Source of the DNA: Maribacter sp. MJ134
GTDB taxonomy: Bacteria > Bacteroidota > Bacteroidia > Flavobacteriales > Flavobacteriaceae
Direction: 5' to 3'
Length of the DNA: 64,000 nucleotides
NCBI RefSeq assembly: GCF_003970695.1
Contig: NZ_CP034570.1
Location: 2,542,001-2,606,000, forward strand
The notes beneath the pieces were generated by a model, which had not been told where the DNA came from, searched no databases, and saw only the letters and a list, made by a program, of their open reading frames with translations. Made by a program: the position numbers and the translations under genes. Each line of letters begins with the position of its first letter. Positions within the stretch are counted from its first letter, which is position 1. This document shows positions 1 to 10,700 of this stretch, one piece after another.

Positions 1-2
1 AA

Positions 3-806
3 TCTTGGGCTACCAAGGCAATCGCCGGTGGCGTAATGGAATCAAATGATGACATCTTCTATCTTCAGCATGATAATAATAACAGAAATGGCATCTCCGA
101 AGTATTTGCTGCTGATGGTAATCCAAGAATGAGTAAGACGTTTATCGACTTTTTACAGGCCGGTAATGATCCAAGGTTACCTATTTTGGCTGCTAGAAGA
201 GGGGATGGCAGCACAGCTGCAGAAGACTTGATAGGATTCCCTAACGGTTTAAATAGTGCCATGTTATTAGAAATGACAGGTGAAGAAAACACGGACGCTT
301 ACGCGGAGCCGAACAGGGATATCTTAGCCGCTTTTGAAGCTCCAATGATTTTCCAAACTTATGCTGAAGTACAGTTCATGATTGCAGAGTCAAACGTACG
401 TTGGGGTATTGGTGGTGATGCTGAAACAGCTTACAACAATGGTGTTAGAGCTGCTATGAAACAACTTTCATTATATACAGATGCTGCTACCATAGCAGAT
501 GCGGATATTGACACCTATCTAGCGGCTAATCCTTATGACGCTGCAAATGCGATAGAGCAAATTGCGAACCAGTACTGGGTGGCAACATTTCTTAACGAAT
601 ACGAGACATTTTCTAATTGGAGAAGAGTAGGTTTCCCGACCTTGGTACCCGTAAATTTCCCAGGTAACGAAACTGGCGGAACCATCCCAAGAAGATTAAC
701 CTGGACAGAAAATGAAGCAGCTGTAAATGCGGATAACTATCAAGCAGCAATAGCGGCTCAAGGTCCGGATATTCTTACTACAAGAGTTTGGTGGGATGTT
801 GAATAG
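3..806 (+). CDS. SusD/RagB-type glycan-binding lipoprotein, 3' part only
   Basis: The reading frame is open to the left edge of the window, so only the C-terminal ~267 residues are present and the signal peptide and N-terminal TPR region lie outside. The visible part matches the SusD-like_2 type: a DPRLP motif, a QTYAEVQFMIAES helix, a YNNGVRAAM helix, then NQYWVATFLNEYETFSNWRR and IPRRLTW near the end. Such lipoproteins sit on the outer membrane and cap a SusC-type TonB-dependent transporter, normally encoded just upstream (outside this window). A strong terminator follows, and then an ASPIC/UnbV gene. The substrate cannot be read from the sequence. Confidence 0.9.
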   Translation, partial: SWATKAIAGGVMESNDDIFYLQHDNNNRNGISEVFAADGNPRMSKTFIDFLQAGNDPRLPILAARRGDGSTAAEDLIGFPNGLNSAMLLEMTGEENTDAYAEPNRDILAAFEAPMIFQTYAEVQFMIAESNVRWGIGGDAETAYNNGVRAAMKQLSLYTDAATIADADIDTYLAANPYDAANAIEQIANQYWVATFLNEYETFSNWRRVGFPTLVPVNFPGNETGGTIPRRLTWTENEAAVNADNYQAAIAAQGPDILTTRVWWDVE

Positions 807-864
807 TATTTAAAATACTTAATAAGTAATCTTTATAAAGTTTGAGTTAGTTTTAATTGAGTTG

Positions 865-897
865 ATAAAGGAGGGGAAACTCTCCTTTATTTTTTTA
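865..897 (+). terminator. Rho-independent terminator after SusD gene
   Basis: A 9-bp perfect stem (865-873 with 882-890) with an 8-base loop is followed by a T-rich run. It separates the SusD transcript from the ASPIC/UnbV gene that starts at 920. Confidence 0.8.
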
Positions 898-919
898 TAC
901 AAAATAGTATCTTGTACTT

Positions 920-3900
920 ATGAAAGCAGGCTATTTACCCTATTTTATATTTATTCTCTTCATATGGTCCTGTAATACGGAAGAGGAACAGCGACCCGCA
1001 CAGACGCACTTTACGCTACTAAAATCATCAGATACGGGTATCGACTTTGTAAACAAGATAAAAGATGACAAGGATAAAAGTATTTTCCTTTATGCAAATT
1101 TCTACGGAGGCGCAGGAGTTGGCGTTGGAGATTTCAATAATGACGGCCTACAAGATCTCTTTTTTGCAGGAAACATGGTTCCGGATAAGTTGTACCTTAA
1201 TAAGGGAAACATGGTTTTTGAAGACCGCACCCTTCAGTCGGGAATTCAAGATATCCCCGGTTGGTCTACAGGAGTAACTGTTGCGGACGTTACTAATGAC
1301 GGTTATTTAGATATTTATGTCAGCCGGGAACTTTATGATGAGAACCCTGCTTGGCGAAAAAACCTACTTTACATCAATAATGGAGATGGGACGTTTAAGG
1401 AGCAGGCCGAAGCTTACAACATTGCCAACGATCAAAGAACCCGTCACGCCACCTTTTTGGATTATGATAAAGATGGGCGTTTAGATCTCTTTTTACTCAC
1501 ACAACCGCCAAATCCGGGCAGTCTATCGCAATATTTTAATACGGACAATCTTTTAATACCCGAATACACTTTACGTTTATATAAGAACGAAGGCAATTCG
1601 TTTAAGGATGTTACAACATCCTCTGGGATAAATAGGACGGGATTTCCTAATGCCGTTTCCGCTAGTGATTTAAACAATGATGGCTGGACAGATTTGTACG
1701 TGGCCAATGACTTTTATGCCCCTGATTTCTTATTTATCAACAATCAGGATGGCACATTTTCTAGCATGGAGAAAGATGCCTTAAAGCAGACATCCTATTA
1801 CAGTATGGGTGTTGATGTAGCGGATATAAATAATGACGCTTTATTGGATGTTTTTGTTCTGGATATGGTTGCCGAAGACAATTTTCGGCTAAAGTCCAAC
1901 ATGAGCGGTATGGACATCAGTTCCTTTTGGAAGGTTGTAGAAGATGGTGGTGGATACCAATACATGTACAACACCTTACAATTGAATAACGGAAATGAAA
2001 CTTTTAGTAATATCGCTCAGTACGCTAACATGGCCGCTACAGATTGGAGTTGGTCCAACTTAATTGCAGATTTTGATAATGATGGTTTAAAAGACACCTA
2101 CGTCACCAACGGCCTGCTAAGAGACATACGAAATACAGATGCCGACAAAAAAATTGCCAATTATATAAATACAACTAGAATGGATTGGTTGTCCAAGAAT
2201 CCTAATGGGGGCAATATTAATAGTATCTGGGACATTGTAGATTTGGAAAAGGCTGTAAGTATGATTCCCTCCCAACCCCTTAAAAACTATGCCTATAAGA
2301 ATATGGGCGACCTTCAGTTTAAGAAAATATCCAATGACTGGGGCCTAGACTCAGAATCCTTTTCCAATGGATCTGCTTATGCCGATTTGGATAATGATGG
2401 TGATTTAGACTTAGTGGTCAATAATATCAATGCTGAAGCCTTCATTTATCGCAATAACTCGGAAAATCTTAATGACACCAATTATCTCCGCATTCAACTC
2501 ACCGATTCCGAGAATAGACCATTATTTGGCACACGTATCAATATTTACACGGCTGACGGATTACAAACCCAAGAAACCACTAACGTTAGGGGTATCTATT
2601 CCACAAGTGAGCCTTTGGTTCACTTCGGAATATCTGGAAACACAAAAGTGGACAGTTTGGTAATCAGCTGGCCAAACGGTAAAAGTACCGTAAAACAAAA
2701 TATTGCAGCAAATCAAGTCCTAAAGCTGAGCATGGATAAAGCTGATGAACTATCTCGCCCTATATTGGTGAATACCCATGACAGACTTTTTAAAGACATT
2801 ACGGAATCTTTTACGGCCAATTTTAAACATCAAGAGAACAATTTTGATGATTTTGAAAAGCAGATATTACTTCCACACAAACTTTCTCAATTTGGTCCGG
2901 CACTGGCCGTTGGTGACATTAATAATGACGGTTTAGAGGATTTCTATATTGGCGGAGCAGCGGAGCAGCGTCCACAGCTTTTCGTACAAAACCCAGACGG
3001 CGGTTTTTCCGCTACGAACGAATCCTTCTGGACAAAGGAAAGTGCCTATGAGGATATCGATGCGCTTTTCGTTGATATAAATGGGGATGGTTTTAAAGAT
3101 CTCTACGTGGTTAGTGGTGGAAATGCCTATGAAAAAAATGATTTTCACTATACGGACCGTCTTTACTTAAATAATGGTACTGGAGGCTTTAAAAAAGGTG
3201 CTATTCTAAATGGAGACAGAGCTAGTGGTTCAGTGGTAAAAGCATCCGATTATGATAACGATGGCGATATGGACCTTTTTGTAGGCGGTAGACATTTACC
3301 CCATCAATATCCCAATCCCACATCCAGTGCCTTGTTGCTTAACGACAATGGGCAACTTGTCAACAGCACAGCTACGCTAGCAAAAGAGCTCCAAGAGATA
3401 GGCATGGTTACCGATGCCGTTTGGTCTGACTATGATGGTGATCAAGATTTGGATTTAATTCTTACCGGAGAATGGATGCCTATTACTATTTTCGATAACA
3501 AGAACGGCCAATTGACCAAATTAGATCAACCTGACCTTGAAAAAACTAAGGGATGGTGGTTCAGTCTTGAACATGGCGACTTTGACAACGATGGCGATAT
3601 GGACTACATTGCAGGCAATTTGGGCCTTAACTATAAATACAAAACCAGTTCAGAAAAGCCCTTCGACATCTACTACAATGATTTTGATACCAATGGAAAT
3701 GGCGATATAGTGCTAGGTTATTACAACAATGAAAAACATTACCCACTTCGCGGTTTTTCATGCTCTTCGCAACAAATACCAGGTTTAAAGGACAAAATTA
3801 AAAAATACGATGCCTTCGCTTCGTTAGAACTAGAAGAAGTGTATGGGGAAGAGCAGTTAAAGAATTCCCTGCACTACATTACTGATACTTTTGCTTCTGT

Positions 3901-4255
3901 GTATATCGAAAATTTGGGACAAGGTAAGTTTAAAATATCCCCATTGCCAGGCTTAGCGCAGCTTACCAATATTAACGACATGCAAGTGGAGGATTATAAT
4001 GGTGATGGACACACCGATGTTTTAATCGTTGGTAATCTATTCGTCTCAGAAATAGAAACCCCTAGAAACGATGCAGGCACCGGTCTCTTACTTTTAGGTA
4101 ACGGTAAAGGAGATTTTACACCACTAAGGGGGGCTAAAATAGGTTTCTATGCTGCTGGGGATGCCAAAAGAATCGCTACTATAAAGGTCTCAGGGAAAAA
4201 CCATATTCTCGTAGGTAACAATAATGATGTCCTACAGAGTTTTCAGCTGCGATAA
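920..4255 (+). CDS. ASPIC/UnbV, FG-GAP/VCBS-repeat lipoprotein (CRTAC1-like)
   Basis: 1111 residues. The N-terminus is a lipoprotein signal ending in a lipobox (FIWSC, Cys18). The body has many FG-GAP/VCBS repeats with Ca-binding-like DxNNDG/DxDxDG loops (for example DFNNDGLQD, DINNDGLED, DYDNDGDMD), predicted to form beta-propellers. A central ASPIC/UnbV segment (about residues 530-590, with VRGIYSTSEPLVHFGI) lies between two propeller blocks. In Bacteroidetes this family commonly sits beside SusC/SusD genes and is exported to the outer surface; its precise role is not established. It is a clear paralogue of the product of 59002-62325, which also follows a SusD gene and a terminator. Confidence 0.9.
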   Translation: MKAGYLPYFIFILFIWSCNTEEEQRPAQTHFTLLKSSDTGIDFVNKIKDDKDKSIFLYANFYGGAGVGVGDFNNDGLQDLFFAGNMVPDKLYLNKGNMVFEDRTLQSGIQDIPGWSTGVTVADVTNDGYLDIYVSRELYDENPAWRKNLLYINNGDGTFKEQAEAYNIANDQRTRHATFLDYDKDGRLDLFLLTQPPNPGSLSQYFNTDNLLIPEYTLRLYKNEGNSFKDVTTSSGINRTGFPNAVSASDLNNDGWTDLYVANDFYAPDFLFINNQDGTFSSMEKDALKQTSYYSMGVDVADINNDALLDVFVLDMVAEDNFRLKSNMSGMDISSFWKVVEDGGGYQYMYNTLQLNNGNETFSNIAQYANMAATDWSWSNLIADFDNDGLKDTYVTNGLLRDIRNTDADKKIANYINTTRMDWLSKNPNGGNINSIWDIVDLEKAVSMIPSQPLKNYAYKNMGDLQFKKISNDWGLDSESFSNGSAYADLDNDGDLDLVVNNINAEAFIYRNNSENLNDTNYLRIQLTDSENRPLFGTRINIYTADGLQTQETTNVRGIYSTSEPLVHFGISGNTKVDSLVISWPNGKSTVKQNIAANQVLKLSMDKADELSRPILVNTHDRLFKDITESFTANFKHQENNFDDFEKQILLPHKLSQFGPALAVGDINNDGLEDFYIGGAAEQRPQLFVQNPDGGFSATNESFWTKESAYEDIDALFVDINGDGFKDLYVVSGGNAYEKNDFHYTDRLYLNNGTGGFKKGAILNGDRASGSVVKASDYDNDGDMDLFVGGRHLPHQYPNPTSSALLLNDNGQLVNSTATLAKELQEIGMVTDAVWSDYDGDQDLDLILTGEWMPITIFDNKNGQLTKLDQPDLEKTKGWWFSLEHGDFDNDGDMDYIAGNLGLNYKYKTSSEKPFDIYYNDFDTNGNGDIVLGYYNNEKHYPLRGFSCSSQQIPGLKDKIKKYDAFASLELEEVYGEEQLKNSLHYITDTFASVYIENLGQGKFKISPLPGLAQLTNINDMQVEDYNGDGHTDVLIVGNLFVSEIETPRNDAGTGLLLLGNGKGDFTPLRGAKIGFYAAGDAKRIATIKVSGKNHILVGNNNDVLQSFQLR

Positions 4256-4289
4256 GCTCAAAATGGGATTAATGAAAGGCCGGGCCGGA

Positions 4290-4817
4290 CTAGCTTAAGT
4301 AAAGTTCAACCAATCCTTCAGGCGTACGTACTTCTATTACTTTTTTAGCTCTATCTACCTTTTTGATGATATCATCGTTCAGAGGGATTAAAAGTTGTTT
4401 CCCGTCTTTCAAAACCTCGAACAAAGCTTGAGCGGTAGTATCGTTAACACTCTGGACAATACCGATATCTCCGTGCACATCATCCATCATCGTAAATCCG
4501 ATAATTTCGTGAAAGTAAAATTTGTTCCCCGTTAACTCGGGTAGTAAGGTTAGCGGTAGGTACAGTTCAGCACCCATGACCCTATCCGCATCGGATTCTG
4601 TTTTCACTTCTTCAAAATCTATTCGTAATAAATTAGATTTATGAAGGCGACACCTATCAATAAAAAATGGAACCAGATTATTTCCCAAGGAAATAAAAAC
4701 CGATTCCATTTTTTCGTAAACTTCAGGGTCGTCCGTATCTAATTTAACAAGTACTTCTCCCTTAAAACTATATTTTGAAACGATTTTGCCTAGGTAGAAA
4801 CAATCTTCCTTGCGCAT
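4290..4817 (-). CDS. rimM: Ribosome maturation factor RimM
   Basis: 175 residues, the usual family length. The N-terminal RimM barrel opens with CFYLGKIVSKYSFKGEVLVK, and the C-terminal PRC-type barrel carries the KFYFHEIIGF and LIPLNDDIIKKVD motifs. RimM binds 30S protein S19 and assists late 30S assembly of the 16S rRNA 3' domain. It follows rpsP after a 10-bp gap in the same direction, the standard bacterial pairing, so both are probably read from the promoter upstream of rpsP. Confidence 0.96.
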   Translation of the reverse strand: MRKEDCFYLGKIVSKYSFKGEVLVKLDTDDPEVYEKMESVFISLGNNLVPFFIDRCRLHKSNLLRIDFEEVKTESDADRVMGAELYLPLTLLPELTGNKFYFHEIIGFTMMDDVHGDIGIVQSVNDTTAQALFEVLKDGKQLLIPLNDDIIKKVDRAKKVIEVRTPEGLVELYLS

Positions 4818-4827
4818 CGTTACCTAT

Positions 4828-5412
4828 CTATTCTTCTTCCGAAGTTGTAGCTTCCTCTTTAGGAGCTTCAGTTTCCTCCACAGCCGCTTCAGGAGCTGGG
4901 GCCTCTTCTAAGGCTTCCACTTCTTCTTCAGCACTTTCGCCTTCTGGAGTTTCTGGTAATGCGGCAGCAGCAGCATCAGCAGCTCTCTTCTCGTTCACTT
5001 CCTTCTCAGCTTGTAACGCCTTAGCTTTTGCTTCGGCCTTAGCCTTATCTAAACCACCAACTTTATCCGCAACTGATTTTTCCTTCTCTTCTAACCAAGC
5101 ATTGAACTTCTCCTCTACTTGCTCCTCCGTTAAGGCTCCTTTGCGCAAACCTCCAAGTAAGTGATGCTTCAAAAGCACTCCTTTATAAGAAAGTATTGCC
5201 CTAGCCGTATCCGTTGGCTGCGCTCCATTCTGTAACCACTGTACAGAATTGTCCACATTCAAATCTATCGTTGCTGGATTGGTGTTAGGATTATAAGTTC
5301 CCAATTTTTCCAAGAATTTACCATCTCTTTTTGCTCGTGCATCTGCTGCAACTACCCAATAGAATGGTTTACCTTTTTTACCGTGTCTCTGTAATCTAAT
5401 TTTTACTGGCAT
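4828..5412 (-). CDS. rpsP: 30S ribosomal protein S16 with acidic C-terminal tail
   Basis: The first ~80 residues are canonical S16 ([20 protein letters not shown], then [19 protein letters not shown]). The remaining ~110 residues form an Ala/Glu-rich, probably helical and disordered tail, ending in acidic repeats ([19 protein letters not shown]). Total length is 194 residues, against ~80-90 in proteobacteria; long S16 tails are normal in Bacteroidetes. S16 is a structural protein of the 30S subunit. First gene of an rpsP-rimM operon. Confidence 0.97.
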   Translation of the reverse strand: MPVKIRLQRHGKKGKPFYWVVAADARAKRDGKFLEKLGTYNPNTNPATIDLNVDNSVQWLQNGAQPTDTARAILSYKGVLLKHHLLGGLRKGALTEEQVEEKFNAWLEEKEKSVADKVGGLDKAKAEAKAKALQAEKEVNEKRAADAAAAALPETPEGESAEEEVEALEEAPAPEAAVEETEAPKEEATTSEEE

Positions 5413-5483
5413 ATCACATTAATTTTGTAGGGTGCCCGACCCTTGATTATTAATTCTATCTCTATTATTTCCTAAAAGGGCTG

Positions 5484-5491
5484 CAAATATA
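5484..5491 (-). promoter_or_regulatory. -7 promoter element of rpsP-rimM
   Basis: On the minus strand this reads TATATTTG, an exact match to the Bacteroidetes TAnnTTTG -7 box, about 70 bp before the rpsP start codon. No convincing -33 TTTG is seen at the standard spacing. Confidence 0.5.
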
Positions 5492-5691
5492 GAACATTCA
5501 CTTTTATACTTCCCCATATTATGCCTCAAATTTTATCGATTATTGTTAAATAGCCTTAACATTTACGGGGAAAGTCGTTAAACTCATGCTAAACCCCCGT
5601 AAATACTTGTAATTTCGACATATTCTATTAATTTATATAGTGTAGTTATTGATAGTCAATAACGCGATTGAACTAAAATGATAAGAGATAA

Positions 5692-6147
5692 ATGAAGTAC
5701 ACAGAAAAAGTATCAAACAGATTAAATGATTTATTAACACGTACATACGATGCGGAAAAAGGATATAAACTAGCACAAGACAAAATTGATAATCCGTCCA
5801 TTAAAAAATTCTTGAACGAAAGGGTGCAACAGCGTTACAATTTTGGGCACGAGTTAAAGGATGAGATAGCCAATTTTGGACAACTGCCAGAAAAAGGAGG
5901 AAGTATCAAAGGCGATTTACACAGAACTTGGATGAACTTAACGGCCACGCTCTCAGGAAATGAAACAGAACGTATTTTGGAGGAAGTAGAACGCGGAGAG
6001 AAGGCAAGTCTAGAAGAATATAATGCCATACTAAACGATAGCGACATGGTATTACCACCATCCACGGAGAATTTATTGATGAAACAAAGAAATGCTATCG
6101 AATCAGCATTGAACGTGAACAAAAGATATGAGGAACTAGTATCCTAG
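5692..6147 (+). CDS. DUF2383 / PA2169-type four-helix-bundle protein
   Basis: 151 residues, all helical in appearance, with no signal peptide. The opening KVSNRLNDLLTRTYDAEKGYKLA and the later SLEEYNAILNDSDMVLPPSTENLL are typical of the PA2169-type ferritin-like four-helix bundle (DUF2383). Members are small cytosolic proteins, often stress-linked; no biochemical role is established. Single gene followed immediately by a strong terminator, divergent from rpsP. Confidence 0.8.
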   Translation: MKYTEKVSNRLNDLLTRTYDAEKGYKLAQDKIDNPSIKKFLNERVQQRYNFGHELKDEIANFGQLPEKGGSIKGDLHRTWMNLTATLSGNETERILEEVERGEKASLEEYNAILNDSDMVLPPSTENLLMKQRNAIESALNVNKRYEELVS

Positions 6148-6173
6148 TCTACATCACAGAAAGATTTGAAAAG

Positions 6174-6200
6174 ACCGAGCGAAACGCTCGGTTTTTTTAT
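6174..6200 (+). terminator. Rho-independent terminator after DUF2383 gene
   Basis: An 8-bp GC-rich perfect stem (6174-6181 with 6185-6192) with an AAA loop is followed by seven Ts. It lies between two convergent genes, and the As before the stem would also let it serve the sulfatase gene on the minus strand. Confidence 0.85.
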
Positions 6201-6205
6201 GCCAT

Positions 6206-7627
6206 CTATTCCCGATCAATTAACTGGTCCTCCCCCATAACGAGAAGATTGGTATGTTGCACGACAAGTGTTTTAATTTGCTCGATAACTTTGGGATGAG
6301 CGTCCGCAACATTGAAGTGCTCTCCTGGATCAATGACCAAGTTATATAGCAAAGGAACCTCGTGCTCTTTGCGTTCACCAAATTGCCCATACGCTCCTTG
6401 AGTACGATAATGTGCTTTAAAATCACCTAATCGCACGGCGAACAATTCCGTACCACGATAATACAATATACTGTTTCTAGGGCTAGGTGCACCATTTCTT
6501 AAGGTTTCGCTTAAATCTTTCCCGTCTAGGAAAACATCCTTTGGAGTTGGAATATTAGCCATGGCGCTGAACGTAGTAAAAAAATCCAGCGAAGAACCTA
6601 TATCCGATATTACGGCCGTTTTAATAAGTCCTGGACCCCAAAATACCGTGGGCTCGCGCATACCTCCTTCCCAGGTAGTTCCTTTGCCCGCCCTTAAAGG
6701 CCCGGCACTTCCGGCATTATCTTTAAAAGGTAACCAAGGTCCATTATCGGAAGTAAATACGACTATAGTGTTATCCTGAAGACCCTTTGCCTTTAAGGCA
6801 CTTATTATATTCCCAACCCCATGGTCTATCTCTTCAATTACATCCCCATACAATCCCCGCTTACTTTTACCTAAGAAATCCTCAGAGGCAAATAGTGGTA
6901 TATGTGGTAAATTATGCGCTAGATATAAAAAGAAAGGCTTTTCACCTTGATTTTCTATGAAAGCAACAGCTTCTTCGGAATATCGCTTTGTTATATTATT
7001 TTGATTCGCTGGACGCTCCACTACCTTGTTCCCCCTAAGTAAAGGCACATTAAAATGTTCTGTTTTAATGCTATCATTAGGTTGATTCCAATACTCCTTT
7101 CCGCTTTTTTTAACAACCCTATCCATGTCATTGGAATATGGAATACCAAAATAGGAGTCGAACCCATTATTGGTCGGTAAGAATTTCTCCTTATGGCCTA
7201 AATGCCATTTTCCAATGGCAGCGGTAGTATAACCGGCTTTTTTAAGTTGTTCAGCTAGGGTAATTTCCGAAGCCGGCAAACCATTTTTAGAGTTAGGGAA
7301 CAATACCCTCCTCCCGTTGCTGGCCATGCCACTGCGCACGGGAAGCCGTCCGGTCAGCAGACCAGCCCTGCTGGGTGTACAAACACTTGCAGCAGCGTAG
7401 AAATTTGTCCATTTTTGACCCTCGAAGGCCATAGCGTCAAGATTGGGGGTTTTTATGGATGGATTTCCAAACACCCCAATATCCCCATACCCCAAGTCAT
7501 CTGCAAAGATGATGATAAAATTGGGAGGTTTTACTTGGGGCTCTTGACCATATAAAATGGTACAACTTATCGCATACAGCCATATTGAAAAATGAAATCT
7601 GAGGGTGAAACGGTTATTAATTTTCAT
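6206..7627 (-). CDS. Secreted S1-family sulfatase
   Basis: 473 residues with an N-terminal signal-like hydrophobic segment (about residues 10-27). The metal site motif FADDLGYGD follows, then the sulfatase signature CTPSRAGLLTGR with Cys83, the residue converted to formylglycine by an anaerobic or FGE-type maturase. IGKWHLGH and FTSDNGP are further family motifs. It hydrolyses sulfate esters, most plausibly on algal polysaccharides or their fragments, outside the cytoplasm; the substrate cannot be deduced. It stands alone, not inside a recognisable utilization locus here. The length is normal for arylsulfatase A-like S1 enzymes. Confidence 0.93.
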   Translation of the reverse strand: MKINNRFTLRFHFSIWLYAISCTILYGQEPQVKPPNFIIIFADDLGYGDIGVFGNPSIKTPNLDAMAFEGQKWTNFYAAASVCTPSRAGLLTGRLPVRSGMASNGRRVLFPNSKNGLPASEITLAEQLKKAGYTTAAIGKWHLGHKEKFLPTNNGFDSYFGIPYSNDMDRVVKKSGKEYWNQPNDSIKTEHFNVPLLRGNKVVERPANQNNITKRYSEEAVAFIENQGEKPFFLYLAHNLPHIPLFASEDFLGKSKRGLYGDVIEEIDHGVGNIISALKAKGLQDNTIVVFTSDNGPWLPFKDNAGSAGPLRAGKGTTWEGGMREPTVFWGPGLIKTAVISDIGSSLDFFTTFSAMANIPTPKDVFLDGKDLSETLRNGAPSPRNSILYYRGTELFAVRLGDFKAHYRTQGAYGQFGERKEHEVPLLYNLVIDPGEHFNVADAHPKVIEQIKTLVVQHTNLLVMGEDQLIDRE

Positions 7628-7798
7628 TTGGTAAAGTTTATATCTTTTCCAAGATAGTCATATTTGTAATTGACTAGGTTAATAACTCTTAGTAACTCCT
7701 CTTTTTAGGCCAATACCTTTTGCTTAATTTTAACCTTGCCTTTTTTATACTGTTCTACTTCGGAATTGGAAGGCTTTTAAACACTTTGAACATAACAT

Positions 7799-10700
7799 AT
7801 GTACTTAATCTTTGATACCGAAACCACAGGTCTTCCAAAACGTTGGGATGCACCCTACACAGATACGGACAACTGGCCCAGATGCATTCAAATCGCTTGG
7901 CAGTTGCATGACGATATGGGTCGCCTTGTTGAACATCAAGATTATCTAGTACGCCCAGACGGCTTCAATATTCCGTATGATGCGGAGCAAATACATGGTA
8001 TCTCTACAGAACTAGCTTCACAGAAGGGCATTTCCTTAAGCGAGGTTTTGGAAAAGTTTAATGTGGCCATGTCCAAGACCAAATTTATTGTGGGTCAAAA
8101 CGTAGGGTTCGATTTAAATATCATGGGAGCGGAATTTCACCGTATGGGCGTTGACAACCCGTTACAAGACCTACCCGTCCTAGATACCTGTACCGAACAT
8201 ACGGCACAACTCTGTCAAATCCCTGGAGGCCGTGGCGGAAAATTTAAGCTACCCACGCTTACCGAACTGCACCAACATCTCTTTGGCAAACCCTTTGGCG
8301 AGGCACATAATGCCACTGCCGACGTTGAAGCTACTACGCGATGTTTTTTGGAGTTGGTACGCTTAAGGCAGTATACCACCGAGCAACTAGACGTACAGCC
8401 AGATTATTTTAAGAACTTCTCCGAAGCCAATCCTGAGGAAATACAGCTGATCGGTCTAAAACACATTAACCTAAAAAAGGCCTCTAAAAAAATTGCGGAC
8501 GCCCTTTGGGAAAAAGATACGGGTGGTGTTTCGCAAGAGGAAATCAATGAGAATATAAAAACACTGGAAGATGCGACCTTCGTTCATCTTCACAATCACT
8601 CCCAGTTTTCGGTATTGCAATCCACCATCAATATCAAATCACTTGTACAGGCAGCAGCGGATAATCAAATGCCTGCGGTGGGTTTAACGGACCATGCCAA
8701 TATGATGGGTGCCTTTCATTTTGTAAAGGAAATCAGTGCTCATAATAAAGCGGTAAAGGAAAAAAACAAGGAAGCGGAAGAAACGGGAGCAGAAACGCAA
8801 CTAAAGGAGATAACCCCGATTATTGGTTGTGAGTTTTTTGTTTGTGAAGACCATACCAACAAAAGTGTAAAGGATTACGGATATCAAATGGTGCTCTTGG
8901 CCAAGAACAAGAAGGGATATCACAACCTCGCCAAAATGTCCTCCATCGCATACACGGACGGGTTTTACTACGTGCCACGAATCGATAAAAAGGTAATTCA
9001 GAAGTACAAGGAGGATATCATTGTCCTTACCGGAAATCTTTATGGGGAAGTCCCCAGTAAAGTCTTGAATGTTGGTGAAAACCAAGCAGAAGAGGCACTT
9101 CTTTGGTGGAAAGCCCAATTTGGAGACGATTTATATATAGAAATGATGCGTCACGGACAGGAAGATGAGGACCGTGTGAACCAAGTCTTGGTGGAGTTTT
9201 CCAAAAAACATGGCGTAAAGCTTGTGGCTACTAATAACACCTACTATTGCAATAAGGAAGATGCGGAGGCGCACGACATATTACTATGTGTTAAAGACGG
9301 TGAAAAACAAGCTACGCCTATAGGCCGTGGTCGTGGATATCGTTATGGCCTGCCCAATCAAGAGTATTACTTTAAATCTCAAGAAGAGATGAAGGAACAG
9401 TTCAAAGATGTTCCGGAAGCCATTTTGAACGTGCAGGAAATTGTAGATAAGATTGAGCCATTTGAACTGGCACGGGACGTGCTCTTACCTAAATTTGACA
9501 TCCCCGACGATTTCAAAGACCCCGAGGATGCAATTGATGGCGGTAACCGCGGTGAAAATGCCTATCTAAGGCACATCACTTACGAAGGTGCGAAAAAGCG
9601 GTATGCGGAGATAACCGAAGAAATACGCGAACGCATCGATTTTGAATTGGATACCATTAAAAATTCGGGATATCCCGGGTATTTTCTGATTACCGAAGAT
9701 TTTATCAGAGAGGCAAGAAACATGGATGTTTCCGTGGGTCCAGGTCGTGGCTCCGCCGCAGGCTCCGTAGTCGCCTATTGTTTGACCATTACCAATATTG
9801 ACCCTTTAAAATACGATTTACTTTTTGAGCGTTTCCTGAATCCGGATAGGGTATCCATGCCCGATATTGATATTGATTTTGATGACGAAGGTCGTGGGCG
9901 TGTTATGGACTATGTCATTAATAAATACGGCGCCAACCAAGTAGCGCAGATTATCACTTATGGAACCATGGCGGCCAAGTCCTCTATCAGGGATACGGCC
10001 CGTGTACTGGACCTGCCCTTGGGTGATGCGGATAGGATTGCAAAACTTATTCCCACGATGTCGAAATTAGGGAAGATTTTTGGAAAGTCCGACGCTGAAC
10101 TGAAGAAGAAATTCCGTGCGGAGGATTTGGAAAAAATCCATCAACTTTTAAATATACATGATGGGGACGACCTTGAAGGTCAGACCCTAAAAATGGCACG
10201 AACTTTAGAAGGTTCTGTAAGAAACACAGGAATACACGCTTGTGGGGTAATCATAACACCAGATGACATTACCAATTTTGTGCCCGTAGCAACGGCGAAG
10301 GATTCAGACCTATACGTCACACAATTCGATAACTCGGTCGTTGAAAGTGCCGGTCTGCTGAAGATGGATTTCTTAGGGCTTAAAACCTTAACATTGATCA
10401 AGGATACCGTCAAAATTGTAAAGGCAAAACATGGTATTGATTTAGTACCGGACGATTTTCCGTTGGATGATGAAAAAACGTATGAACTCTTCCAAAAAGG
10501 AGAAACCGTAGGGGTTTTCCAATATGAATCTCCAGGTATGCAAAAGCACATGAAGGATTTAAAACCCTCTGTTTTTGACGACCTCATCGCCATGAACGCG
10601 CTGTACCGACCCGGTCCTATGGAGTATATCCCTAGCTTCATCGCCAGAAAACACGGTGATGAAGAAATAGCGTACGACCTTCCGGACATGGAAGAATATC